Below, piece by piece: positions 25,075 through 33,753 of a stretch of DNA of 64,000 nt (its first letter is position 1; each line of letters opens with the position of its first letter). Location: NCBI RefSeq assembly GCF_004339565.1, contig NZ_SMFZ01000001.1, positions 2,790,001 through 2,854,000 on the forward strand, given 5' to 3'. The stretch is from Pseudonocardia endophytica (GTDB lineage: Bacteria > Actinomycetota > Actinomycetes > Mycobacteriales > Pseudonocardiaceae). The position numbers were made by a program, and so were the translations under genes. The notes under the pieces are model-generated. The model searched no databases. It had not been told where the DNA came from and saw only the letters and a program-made list of their open reading frames with translations.

Positions 25075-26031
25075 TCAGGAGACGGTTGACCGCGCCGCTT
25101 CGGCGTGACGCGACCGGGCGACGGTCAGCACGCCGGAGCGGTTCTTGTGCTCCTCCTCGTAGCGCAGCACGGCCTGCAGGTCCTCCGGGGACTCGAGGCC
25201 GCGCACGGCCGACGCCGCGTCGGACACGGACAGCGAGTCGAAGTCGCGGATCGGCAGCTCCGAGGCCTCCAGCGCCCCACGCTCGCGACGCACCGTGCGG
25301 ACGGCGTCCGCGGCGTCTCCGGCCCCATCCCGGCGGGCCACCTCCTCGGCCCGGTCCAGCGCCGCGTCGACGCCCGTCCCGACCACCTCGCGGGTCTCCC
25401 GCGCGGTGCGGTCCAGGCCGCTGACCAGCTCGAGCACCCGGTCGCGGGCCAGCTCACCGGCCCGGGACACGGTGTGCCCGGCACGGTTGACGCCGTCCGC
25501 GGCGACGCGAGCGGGGAACCGGATCACTTGGGTGACCCCGTCCCGCACGACCTGCAGCGGCGTGGCGCGCAGCGGTGCCGGTCCGCCGACGGCCTCCTCG
25601 GCCAGCACGGTCGTCAGCCACTCGACGGTCTCGGTGTGGGCCTCGACCAGCTCGCCCGCGAGCGCGTGGTGGCTGGCGGACCCGCCGGCCGTGAGCGCCT
25701 GCAGGTAGCGGGCCCTGTCCTGGAGCTGGCGCTCCAGCGCGAGGTCACCGAGCAGCGCCTCGTCGAAGCGCTGCGCCTGCTCGACTTGGCTCTTCAGCAC
25801 GGCGGCGACGCGTCCCATGACGGTGCCGACGACATCCGGGACGGCGCCGAGCTCGCGCAGCGCATCCTGGATGCGCCCGATCCGGCGCTCCGCGTTGTCC
25901 GCGTTGCGCTCCAGCTCACGGCGTGTCTCGTCGGTGCGCGCCTGCACTGTGCGCAGGCGGGCGATCTGGTGCTCGGTCCGCGTCAGCTGCTCGAGCGTGC
26001 GCAGCTGCGCGACGACGGCGGTCGTGTTCAT
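25075..26031 (-). CDS. ferritin-like domain protein with long helical tail
   Basis: A 318-residue mostly helical protein. Residues 1-150 resemble ferritin-like four-helix proteins of actinobacterial stress loci (QLTRTEHQIARLRTVQARTD, later ARYLQALTAGGSASHHALAG). The tail has Arg/Glu/Ala-rich helices with heptad character. The Shine-Dalgarno GGGAGGAAA precedes ATG 26031. It is 43 bases downstream of Mn-catalase, suggesting a shared role in oxidative-stress or iron handling. No clear diiron EXXH set is seen in the expected helices, so metal binding is uncertain. Confidence 0.7.
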   Translation of the reverse strand: MNTTAVVAQLRTLEQLTRTEHQIARLRTVQARTDETRRELERNADNAERRIGRIQDALRELGAVPDVVGTVMGRVAAVLKSQVEQAQRFDEALLGDLALERQLQDRARYLQALTAGGSASHHALAGELVEAHTETVEWLTTVLAEEAVGGPAPLRATPLQVVRDGVTQVIRFPARVAADGVNRAGHTVSRAGELARDRVLELVSGLDRTARETREVVGTGVDAALDRAEEVARRDGAGDAADAVRTVRRERGALEASELPIRDFDSLSVSDAASAVRGLESPEDLQAVLRYEEEHKNRSGVLTVARSRHAEAARSTVS

Positions 26032-26074
26032 CGGGTTTCCTCCCCGGTCGATCGGTATGTGCGGCAGGAGGTCG

Positions 26075-27025
26075 TCAGCCGACGCGGCCCCACTGGCCCT
26101 TCGGCTCTTCCATCTCCATCCGCGCCGCGGCCTGCACCAGCTCGAGCAGCTCGGGGTCGAGGCCGGGGCCGAACTCCTCCGGGCGCTCGGTCGCGATCTC
26201 CATCGGGGCGCCCTCCGGCGCCTGCTCGGTGGACAGCGTCGTGCCGTCCTTCGACGGCGACGGGCCCTGGCAGAGGCGACCGGCCTCGGAGAGCTGGTCG
26301 AGGCTGAACGTGTACTGCTTGCTCTGCAGACCCTGGTCGAGCAGCGTCTCGACCTCGGGGAAGCGCTCGGCGTTCGTCTTCGGGATCGGCAACAGCTTGT
26401 TCCACTCCACGCCGAGCGCCTCGAGCGCCTTCGCGTACGCATTCTCGTGCGCCTGGTCGCGCACGATCAGATACGCGATCGTCGACCGGGCCGTCTTGTT
26501 CGCCGTCATCTCGTACAGGCGGCACTTCTGCAGCCGGCCGGTCGACTCGAGCATGAGGTTGTACAGCAGGTTCAACGGCAGGTTCCCGCTGTCGTAGACG
26601 TACTTGCCCGTCCACGGATCGCCCTGCGCGTCGACCGGCAGCGCGCCCTGCGCCCCGACGAGCCAGTGGTGGATGTTTCCACCGGAGAGGGCCACGCTCA
26701 GCGGCGTGGCCCCGTCGGCGCCGGGCTCGTCCAGGCTCGACGGGTTGCCCTGGTAGCGCGGGGACCCGTCGACCAGCCGGGCGATCGTCGTGGCGATCAG
26801 CTCGACGTGGCCGATCTCCTCAGTGCCGACGCCGTAGAGCAGGTCGCGAAACGGCTTCCCGTCCGGCCCTCGGAAATTGAAGCTCTGGAACAGGTACTGC
26901 ATCATCGTGCGCATCTCGCCGAACTGGCCACCGAGACCCTCCTGCAGCGCGTTCGCCGCGGCGGGGTCGGGCTCGTCGGGGACGATCTCGTTGATCAGGC
27001 GCTGAACGTGGAAGAACACAGACAT
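26075..27025 (-). CDS. manganese catalase
   Basis: A 316-residue dimanganese catalase that dismutates hydrogen peroxide. The ligand helices are visible: FGEMRTMMQYLFQSFNFRG, GTEEIGHVELIATTIARLV with the Glu-Glu-xx-His set, and RDQAHENAYAKALEALGV with another Glu/His pair; YDSGNLPLNLLYN is the conserved middle loop. Length is normal. It is the first gene of a minus-strand operon with the ferritin-like, methyltransferase, CDGSH and haem-oxygenase-like genes. Confidence 0.95.
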   Translation of the reverse strand: MSVFFHVQRLINEIVPDEPDPAAANALQEGLGGQFGEMRTMMQYLFQSFNFRGPDGKPFRDLLYGVGTEEIGHVELIATTIARLVDGSPRYQGNPSSLDEPGADGATPLSVALSGGNIHHWLVGAQGALPVDAQGDPWTGKYVYDSGNLPLNLLYNLMLESTGRLQKCRLYEMTANKTARSTIAYLIVRDQAHENAYAKALEALGVEWNKLLPIPKTNAERFPEVETLLDQGLQSKQYTFSLDQLSEAGRLCQGPSPSKDGTTLSTEQAPEGAPMEIATERPEEFGPGLDPELLELVQAAARMEMEEPKGQWGRVG

Positions 27026-27280
27026 ACCTCGCAGGGAGGTCGGAGGTGCGTGACACCGGCTCGAGCTGAACCGGCACGGTCACGGAGAACGGCGGCTCGT
27101 CGTCGATGACGAGCGTCGGCGGAAACCTGCGCGACAGGTCCGCCCGCGCCGTTGACGGATACCCGCCTGCCGCGCCCCAAACCCTCGCCCGCGTGCGTTG
27201 CCGGTCTCCTACTGTCCGAGCGCATCGAACCGCCGCGAGGCCGGTAGGGAGCCGGCACAGACTGGGTTCGTGGGGCGCCC

Positions 27281-27412
27281 ATGGGGGGTGAGCAAGCCCG
27301 CCGGCAGTTGGTCTTCGTCCACATCGCCGTCTCGGTCGGCTGGATGGGCGCCGGTGCGACGTACGTCGTGCTGGCCGTGACCGCAGCGACCGCGTCGGAG
27401 AGGACTCGCGAC
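27281..27412 (+). pseudogene. N-terminal fragment of a membrane protein
   Basis: From ATG 27281 the frame gives MGGEQARRQLVFVHIAVSVG followed by WMGAGATYVVLAVTAATA, i.e. the first helix of a DUF2269-like integral membrane protein. The family-like sequence then stops after about 44 codons and turns into Arg/Ser-rich random sequence. Apparently the remains of a truncated gene. The rest of 27026-27734 shows no convincing gene. Confidence 0.35.
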
Positions 27413-27734
27413 GGCGTCACAGGGCGGGACACCGCGGGACTTGTCGGCTCCCGGAGCGGTCCGGCTCTCGTATCGCCGGCGGCGAGACGGTCACGCGCGC
27501 TCTCGATCCGCTGCCGCGATTCGTTGTGGTCACCGGTCGAGAAGGTCGCCGGTCATTCGGGGCGTGGTGAACGCGTGACATCGGCGGCGGCGGGTACACC
27601 CCCGTACAACGCATCCCACGACACCTTGTCAAGCGAGCCGCACCGACAGTGCGGAGCACGGGGCGGGGGTGACGGCTGACGGGTCGAGGCGTGGCTCGAT
27701 GCCCCACCGGTCTCTGTCATCCAGGAGTTTTCAA

Positions 27735-28169
27735 ATGGCCTATGTCTCGTTCCCGTTCCAGGTTCCCGCCGGAGGATCTCCAGCACTGACACCCCCGCGG
27801 CGACCGATCATCGATACATCCACCCCGGGTGTCAGGGTGATCCGCGTGATCGGGCGAGTGGATCGGGGCACCGGCGCCCGGGTCTCGCGTCTGGTCGATG
27901 CTCAACTCGCAATAACCCATGTAGACGGGTGCAAGATCCGGCATGTGGTGCTCGATCTCGACGACGCCGAGATCGTGGACACGGAGGCGGTGCCGGGCTT
28001 GAACGAGGCTCATGCCGCGTGCCGGCGCCGTCGCATCACACTGCACTTGAGCGGCGGTTTCGGCGATCAGCGAAAGCTCGGGCTCCAGGCCAGCGCCCAA
28101 CTTCGCTCATTCAGCCACTTCCCGGACCTAGGAATCGCACTGAACCATCTGGCGACCGCGCCGGCCTGA
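27735..28169 (+). CDS. STAS-domain protein (anti-sigma-factor antagonist-like)
   Basis: A 144-residue protein with a STAS fold: VRVIRVIGRVDRGTGARVSRLVD, then HVVLDLDDAEIVDTEAVPGL and an end helix. The usual phosphorylatable Ser/Thr in the D-S-x-G loop is replaced (IVDTEAVPGL, with Thr nearby), so classical SpoIIAA-type switching is uncertain. AGGAG at 27722-27726 supports ATG 27735 over the longer frame. No kinase gene is adjacent; the HATPase at 35294 is a distant candidate partner. Confidence 0.7.
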   Translation: MAYVSFPFQVPAGGSPALTPPRRPIIDTSTPGVRVIRVIGRVDRGTGARVSRLVDAQLAITHVDGCKIRHVVLDLDDAEIVDTEAVPGLNEAHAACRRRRITLHLSGGFGDQRKLGLQASAQLRSFSHFPDLGIALNHLATAPA

Positions 28170-28595
28170 GCGGCTCGCATGCGACGTGGCGGCCGTCGTT
28201 GCGGCCGTTGTAGAGGAACACCCAGCGTTCAGCGGAACTCGGCCGGAGGCGGCGCGATCTGACAATGCTCTCCACGTCACCGAATGGTGATTTGCAGCTC
28301 GAGTTACTACGAGTCGCCCGCGCGACGCCCGGTGCTCTCGGGCCGACCGTGGACGGAAGCGGACGGTGCGGCCAGGGGTGCGTGCTATCGCCAGTTGCCG
28401 ATGCCGGCCGACGGCACTTGCCCGGGCGAGCCCGAGCAGTTGTTTCCACGACTTCGGCACGAGGTCCGGAGCTCCCTCCAGCGTCACCCCCATTCAGTCC
28501 GAGAGGGGCATCTGATCACCGCAACGTCCAGTAAGGCAATCGGGCCCTGTTGAACGCAGGCCGTGTGACTGAGCCGCCGGGCAGGACGGAGGAGC
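28170..28595. other. intergenic, no gene seen
   Basis: 426 bases between the STAS gene and the antiporter. Open frames on both strands are short and Arg/Pro rich without family features. A promoter for the antiporter must lie here or close by but no clear boxes were seen. Confidence 0.5.
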
Positions 28596-29876
28596 ATGCA
28601 ACTGCTTGACCTGGTCTACCTGGCCGTCGGCGCGGCGGCGCTCTTGGCCGGGTTGCTCCCCCGCCTCCTGGCCGGTCAGCCCCTTTCGCTGCCGATCGTG
28701 TTCCTCGGCCTCGGGGCCCTGTTCTACCTGCTCGTCCCAGCGCTACCGGACCCGGACCCGCTGGCCCACCCCGGCCTTGCCGAACACCTCACCGAGCTCG
28801 GCGTGATCGTCGCGTTGATGGGCGCGGGCCTCAAGCTCGACCGGCCGATCGGATGGCGGCGCTGGTCCACCACGTGGCGGCTGCTGATCATCGCCATGCC
28901 CGTGACCATCGCCGCCGGCGCCCTGCTGGGGTGGTGGTGGCTGGGCCTGGTGCCCGCGTCAGCTCTGTTGCTGGGGTCCGCGGCCGCACCGACCGACCCC
29001 GTCCTCGCCGCCGACGTACAAGTCGGCGAACCGAGCGGGCACGCCCACGGTGAGGACGAGGTGCGCTTCTCGCTCACCTCCGAGGCCGGCCTGAACGACG
29101 CGCTGGCGCTCCCGTTCGTCTACGCCGCCATCGCGATGGCATCCGCCGGGCCCGCGCCATCGGACTGGATCGGCGAGTGGTTGCTGCACGACGTGCTGGT
29201 CAAGCTCGCGATCGGCACCGTCGGAGGACTGGTCGTCGGCAAGGCGCTGGGACGAATGTTCTTCCGCAGCCGCACAGCCACGATGCACCTGGCCTCTCAG
29301 GCGGAGGGCTTCATCGCGCTGGCGGCGACGTTCCTCGCCTACGGCGTCACCGAGGTCGCCGGCGGCTACGGATTCCTCGCGGTGTTCCTGTGCGCCAGGT
29401 CGATCCGGGCCACCGAACGCGACAGCGGCTACCACGAGGTGCTCCACGACTTCGTCGAGCAGATCGAGCGCCTGCTGATCGTGCTCCTGCTCGTCCTGCT
29501 CGGCGGCGCCGTCGTACGCGGCCTACTGGAGCCGCTGACCTGGCCCGCGATCGCCGTGGCGGCCGCGATCGTGTTCGTCGTCCGGCCGATCGCGGCCCGT
29601 CTGTCGCTGGCCGGAACACACATCAATCCGGGCGAGAAAATCGCGATCTCGGTGTTCGGCATCCGCGGGATCGGGTCGCTGTTCTACCTCGCCTACGCCA
29701 CCACCCAGGCCCGCTTCGCCGATAGCGCACTGCTCTGGGCAATGGCCGGTTTCATCGTCGTGCTGTCCGTAGTGGTCCACGGAGTCACCGCCACACCAAT
29801 CATGAAGCGGCTCGACCGCAGGCGCGACGACGCACCCACACCTGACGACGCACCCACACCGAAGGAGTCCGCATGA
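28596..29876 (+). CDS. Na+/H+ antiporter of the CPA1/NhaP type
   Basis: A 426-residue membrane antiporter with 12-13 hydrophobic helices. The ion-binding region shows SAAAPTDPVLAADVQV (TDPV motif, helix 4) and SEAGLNDALALPFVY (ND motif, helix 5), both diagnostic; an Arg-rich IRGIGSLFYLAYA helix lies near residue 355. The tail contains a tandem DDAPTP repeat (residues about 411-423) that is likely cytoplasmic and disordered. Its stop overlaps the dehydrogenase start (ATGA). It exchanges Na+ or another monovalent cation for protons. Confidence 0.92.
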   Translation: MQLLDLVYLAVGAAALLAGLLPRLLAGQPLSLPIVFLGLGALFYLLVPALPDPDPLAHPGLAEHLTELGVIVALMGAGLKLDRPIGWRRWSTTWRLLIIAMPVTIAAGALLGWWWLGLVPASALLLGSAAAPTDPVLAADVQVGEPSGHAHGEDEVRFSLTSEAGLNDALALPFVYAAIAMASAGPAPSDWIGEWLLHDVLVKLAIGTVGGLVVGKALGRMFFRSRTATMHLASQAEGFIALAATFLAYGVTEVAGGYGFLAVFLCARSIRATERDSGYHEVLHDFVEQIERLLIVLLLVLLGGAVVRGLLEPLTWPAIAVAAAIVFVVRPIAARLSLAGTHINPGEKIAISVFGIRGIGSLFYLAYATTQARFADSALLWAMAGFIVVLSVVVHGVTATPIMKRLDRRRDDAPTPDDAPTPKESA

Positions 29877-31057
29877 AGGCAGTGACATGGCACGGGAAGA
29901 ACGACGTACGGGTGGACACGGTCCCCGACCCTGTGATCCAGGAGCCGACCGACGCGGTCATCCGGGTCACGACAACTAACATCTGCGGTTCGGACCTGCA
30001 TCTCTACGAGACACTGGGTCCGTTCATGGGCCATGGCGACATCCTCGGCCACGAACCCATGGGGATTGTGGAGGAGATCGGCTCGCAGGTCACGAACCTC
30101 TCGGTCGGTGATCGAGTGGTGATCCCTTTCCAGATCGCCTGCGGTTCCTGCTGGATGTGCGGGCAGGGCCTGCAGACCCAGTGCGAGACCACCCAGGTTC
30201 GCGAGCAGGGGATGGGTGCGGCGCTGTTCGGGTTCTCCAAGCTCTATGGCGAGGTGCCCGGTGGGCAGGCGGAGTACCTGCGAGTTCCCCAGGCCCAGTA
30301 CGGGCCGATCGTCGTGCCGCACGAGCATTCCGACGACCGGTTCGTCTACCTGTCCGACGTCCTGCCGACGGCGTGGCAGTCCGTCGCCTACGCCGACATC
30401 CCGAAGGGCGGTTCCGTCGCGGTTCTCGGACTCGGTCCGATCGGTGAGATGGCGACCCGGATCGCCCAGCACCAGGGTGTCGGCCGGGTGATCGCCGTCG
30501 ACCTCGTATCCGAGCGACTCGAACGTGCCCGCGCACACGGCGTCGACGTCGTCGACCTCCGGAACACCACCGACATCGGGGCAGCGATCCGGGACATGAC
30601 CGACGGCCGCGGAGCCGACGCCGTCATCGACGCGGTCGGTATGGAGGCCCACGGCTCCCCGGTCGCGCGAGGCATCCAGCAGGTCGCCGGCGCTCTCCCC
30701 CAGGCCGTCTCGGCGCCGATCATGAAGACCGCGGGGGTGGACCGCCTCGCGGCGCTGACCACCGCGATCGACGTCGTCCGCCGCGGAGGCACGATCAGCC
30801 TGATCGGTGTCTACGGCGGCACCGCCGACCCGCTGCCAATGCTCACCCTGTTCGACAAGCAGATCCAGCTGCGGATGGGACAAGCGAACGTCAAGCACTG
30901 GGTCCCCGAGATCCTGCCGCTGCTGACCGGCTCGGACGACCCGCTCGGGGTGGACGACTTCGCAACCCACCGCCTGCCCCTGTCCGAGGCGCCGCACGGC
31001 TACGACATCTTTCAGAAGAAGCAGGACAGCGCGATAAAGGTCGTCCTGACCCCATGA
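29873..31057 (+). CDS. zinc-dependent alcohol dehydrogenase (MDR, glutathione-independent FDH-like)
   Basis: A 394-residue MDR dehydrogenase. Catalytic zinc ligands: TNICGSDLHLYE (Cys), GHEPMGIVEE (His/Glu). Structural zinc: C-x2-C-x2-C-x7-C in ACGSCWMCGQGLQTQC. The NAD-binding GLGPIGEMATRIAQH is near residue 190. The length, and the insert with QVAGALPQAVSAPIMKTAGV, match the formaldehyde-dismutase/glutathione-independent formaldehyde dehydrogenase-like branch. ATG 29873 overlaps the antiporter stop, so both are one transcript; why an ion antiporter and a dehydrogenase are coupled is unclear. Confidence 0.92.
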   Translation: MKAVTWHGKNDVRVDTVPDPVIQEPTDAVIRVTTTNICGSDLHLYETLGPFMGHGDILGHEPMGIVEEIGSQVTNLSVGDRVVIPFQIACGSCWMCGQGLQTQCETTQVREQGMGAALFGFSKLYGEVPGGQAEYLRVPQAQYGPIVVPHEHSDDRFVYLSDVLPTAWQSVAYADIPKGGSVAVLGLGPIGEMATRIAQHQGVGRVIAVDLVSERLERARAHGVDVVDLRNTTDIGAAIRDMTDGRGADAVIDAVGMEAHGSPVARGIQQVAGALPQAVSAPIMKTAGVDRLAALTTAIDVVRRGGTISLIGVYGGTADPLPMLTLFDKQIQLRMGQANVKHWVPEILPLLTGSDDPLGVDDFATHRLPLSEAPHGYDIFQKKQDSAIKVVLTP

Positions 31058-31892
31058 GCGTGACGACAACGTTTCGACGATTCTCACGCACCTCGATGTC
31101 GGCGCCGCCGCCGAACTCGGAACGTATCCCGGCCGGGCAGCGGTCCCGAGGCCTCCACGGGCTCCGGTTCGAGCCGACGACCTGACGAGTCCTACGTCCG
31201 CTGTTCAACCACAATCGGCGGTCGCCCACGATCTGCATCTGCGCTGATCACCAGGCAAGTTGGTAATCGGCGGAATCCAGTGGGGGTCGGCGGTGGGCGG
31301 TAGTAGACGTGGACATATCCGTGGGAGTTGATCACGGCAAACCCTCTCTACCGGTGAGGATTCCCTTCACGTCTTCCAGCCGGCCCTGACGGGCCGGTCG
31401 GGCGGCTGCGCTGCCTCCCGCCTCTACCTTCGGCCCGGCGTACGGCGCGCGCACGCCCGCCACGGAGTCAGGCCCAGCGGAGACGCCAAGGGCCCCCAAC
31501 CGCGACGAGCTGAGGCGACAGAGACGAGCGAACCGGGCCGGTGGACGAGCTGCAGGTTGGGGTCGTGTTCAAGGCCGCACGGGCCATGGGATCGGGGCGG
31601 ACCGCCTCCCGGCGGAGACCTGACGGCCCCTGCAGCGTCACATGGCCGCCCTCTGCATCAAGGGTGCTGCGCATCGGCTGACGCCGACCACCTCCGGCGG
31701 CCCTTGACACAGAAGCCTCCACGGCCATGACCCGCGCTCCGCGCGGAGGCGGGGGAACGCACCCCGCCACCAGGGACGGGGCCGACAGGCCCACGAACAC
31801 TCGATAGCCAGCATCATGCCGAGGACTTGGACTTGACCACTACCGTATGGCCTCGTAAACCACGCATATTGCAACGCGAATGGGGTTCAAGA
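31058..31892. other. intergenic, no gene seen
   Basis: 835 bases without a convincing gene. 31380-31760 is GC-rich with random-type open frames; from about 31830 base composition becomes visibly more AT-rich, leading into the fragment at 31893. Confidence 0.5.
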
Positions 31893-32391
31893 ATGACGGC
31901 AACCACATTTCTGGCGATTCTCTCGTTCCTTGTTGCTGGCCTCTCAGCGATTCTCTCCTGGCAATCTTCTCGAACTGCACGCAAAGGTCTCGTTGCTAGC
32001 AACTTGATTATCGCTTTGGGTGACATGCTCACGGCACTCCAAAGGCTATCCGATGCAGCCGTAGGGTTTTCGATCCGAGGAAGAGTTGAGGCGTAGTCGT
32101 CCGGCTCTGGAGTCAGATTTCCAGGAGTTTACAACAGCTTCGATGCGGGTGGAGTTACTGGAAGTAGTATTAACAAGAGATGATTTGGGCGATTGGGTTC
32201 GGACACTTTTGAACAACTTCGCCGCTGACCTACTTCAGGCCAACGATCGTGCATTCAGTGACGCCGAGTGGCTAATTTCCGATGACGAGCCTAATCCCAT
32301 TGCATTTCGCGCGTCGTCTTCATTCCGCTCGGCGACGATGAACGATCGAAGCTTTCCTCCGCCTGGGGCATCTGGTGTCGAGTCCCTCTGA
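31893..32391 (+). pseudogene. frameshifted small membrane-anchored protein of foreign composition
   Basis: From ATG 31893 the frame gives a hydrophobic N-terminal segment (FLAILSFLVAGLSAILSWQS) typical of a single membrane anchor, then a helical region up to a stop at 32094-32096. A second frame from about 32090 continues with plausible helical sequence (FTTASMRVELLEVVLTRDDL, then WVRTLLNNFAADLL) to 32391. Together they look like one protein of about 165 residues broken by a frameshift. The stretch 31840-32390 is clearly less GC-rich than its surroundings, with codons ending in A/T, implying recent transfer. Family not recognised. Confidence 0.5.
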
Positions 32392-32749
32392 TCGACGAGC
32401 AGGCCGCGCAGCCCTGTCTCGGGCACGTGGTGTGCCGGCAGTTCTACCGGGGCGAGGACGGCGAGCGGGCGGTCGCCGGCCTGCCCACGATCTGTGCCTC
32501 GCCGGGCACGCAGACGGTCATCGGCGTCTGCGTACTCGTTGTCGTCGCTGTGGCGAACAGGCGGCACGCCGTCTGGAGACCGGCTCGGCCTCGGGCGTAG
32601 TGATCCCGCCGACCGTCGCGCCCCGTCCAGCCCACAGCCGGCTCCGGACCGATCGCTCAACCGGTGCTGACCGGATCAGTGGACGGGCGGCGGTGCGGTC
32701 CGTTCGACATTGCCTGCCGGGAATCGCTGGCGTATCCACGATCGAATCG
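32392..32749. other. intergenic, no gene seen
   Basis: 358 bases. One plus-strand frame (near 32390-32600) reads as a weak soluble-protein-like stretch with two Cys but has no start or ribosome site; treated as noise. Confidence 0.4.
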
Positions 32750-32932
32750 TCATGCCGGACCTCCCTCTGACCTGCACACGCAGCCACTTCCGCTGCTGCC
32801 CGCGATCCGGGCCGCGCAGAAGCGCCGGGAGATGGCGTCGTGGTCCACCCGGCGGTGCGGGCAGACCGGGCAGATCGAGGACGGCGCGACGTCCCCGTCC
32901 CCCAGCGGCCGGGTTCCGTTCGGTTCGGTCAC
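32750..32932 (-). CDS. RGCVC-type small cysteine protein
   Basis: A 60-residue protein from GTG 32932. The motif set CPVCPHRRVDHDAISRRFCA followed by GCVC near residue 54 matches the actinobacterial RGCVC family of small, probably zinc- or metal-binding proteins, though the usual Arg of RGCVC is Ser here. It sits downstream of the acidic small protein and DUF3099 genes on the same strand, possibly one transcript. Function unknown. Confidence 0.6.
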   Translation of the reverse strand: MTEPNGTRPLGDGDVAPSSICPVCPHRRVDHDAISRRFCAARIAGSSGSGCVCRSEGGPA

Positions 32933-32996
32933 GCGTGTTTCCTCCGGTCGGACCGCGCGGCGCAGCGGGTACGGGTCGTCGTCCGCTCTCTGTTCC

Positions 32997-33236
32997 TCAC
33001 GCGGGTGACTCCGTCGTCGTCGGCGGGTTCGCAGCACCGGATGCTGCCCGCTCCTGGTCGGGGTCCGGGGACTCGTCCTCGCGTTCCCGGTCCACGGTCG
33101 AGCCGAACACCTTCTGTTCCGACCCGTCGACGGCCTGCTCGGGATCGTGTGTCGGGTACTCGGGCATCCGAGGGTCGGTGCCCGGGTGGTGCTCGTGTCG
33201 TGACGATCGGCGGACGATCCGGCGGCGGGTGGTCAT
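32997..33236 (-). CDS. small hydrophilic hypothetical protein
   Basis: A 79-residue protein whose ATG 33236 overlaps the DUF3099 stop (ATGA). An Arg-rich start (MTTRRRIVRRSSRHEHH) is followed by an acidic, Pro/Glu/Asp-rich low-complexity tail; probably disordered. No family recognised. The coupling to DUF3099 is the main reason to call it a gene. Confidence 0.5.
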   Translation of the reverse strand: MTTRRRIVRRSSRHEHHPGTDPRMPEYPTHDPEQAVDGSEQKVFGSTVDREREDESPDPDQERAASGAANPPTTTESPA

Positions 33237-33595
33237 GAACGCTCCTCGGCGTCGGTGGAGCACGACGCCGTCAGGAGGTCGGTGCCGGTACGGCTGGTGG
33301 AGTCGACGGCTGCCGGGTCGCGCCGGTAGCGGCTCATGGTCCGGCGGCTGCGGGGCAACCGGTCGTTCGCGATCAGGACGGCCATCCAGGGCAGCGGGAT
33401 GGACAGCACAAGCAGGCTGGCGGCAAGCCACGGAGTCGAGATCAGGAAGACCGCGGCCACCATGAGCGGGATCCGCATCCCCATCATCACGGCGTAGCGC
33501 CGCTTGCGTGCGGCCAACTCGTCCGCGTACGAGATCGGGGCGTCGGTGATGAGTTCGGGCGGTGGAGCCTTTCGCGTACGGACCGGATCGGTCAC
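33233..33595 (-). CDS. DUF3099 membrane protein
   Basis: A 120-residue protein with two hydrophobic helices (residues about 40-80: GMRIPLMVAAVFLISTPWLA and SLLVLSIPLPWMAVLIAN) preceded by ITDAPISYADELAARKRRYA, the conserved DUF3099 lead. The pattern is widespread in actinobacteria; function unknown. It is followed by two small genes on the same strand. The Arg-rich segment after the helices suggests the C-terminus is cytoplasmic. Confidence 0.85.
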   Translation of the reverse strand: MTDPVRTRKAPPPELITDAPISYADELAARKRRYAVMMGMRIPLMVAAVFLISTPWLAASLLVLSIPLPWMAVLIANDRLPRSRRTMSRYRRDPAAVDSTSRTGTDLLTASCSTDAEERS

Positions 33596-33753
33596 GTGTC
33601 ACCTTCTCGATCACACCGGTGTCGGGTCGGGCCCCATCCGGGCGGGATCGACGGCATCGGCTGTCGTGCCCCCGCAACCCTCCTCTCCCCGTTGGCGTCG
33701 CGCGCGGGGAATCGGTGTCCGGTCTGGCGTCGGTGTCACCGGGCCGGTCCGGC

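Noticed and set aside
32400..32600. Short Cys-containing frame on the plus strand
   Set aside because: No start codon with ribosome site and no recognised motif.
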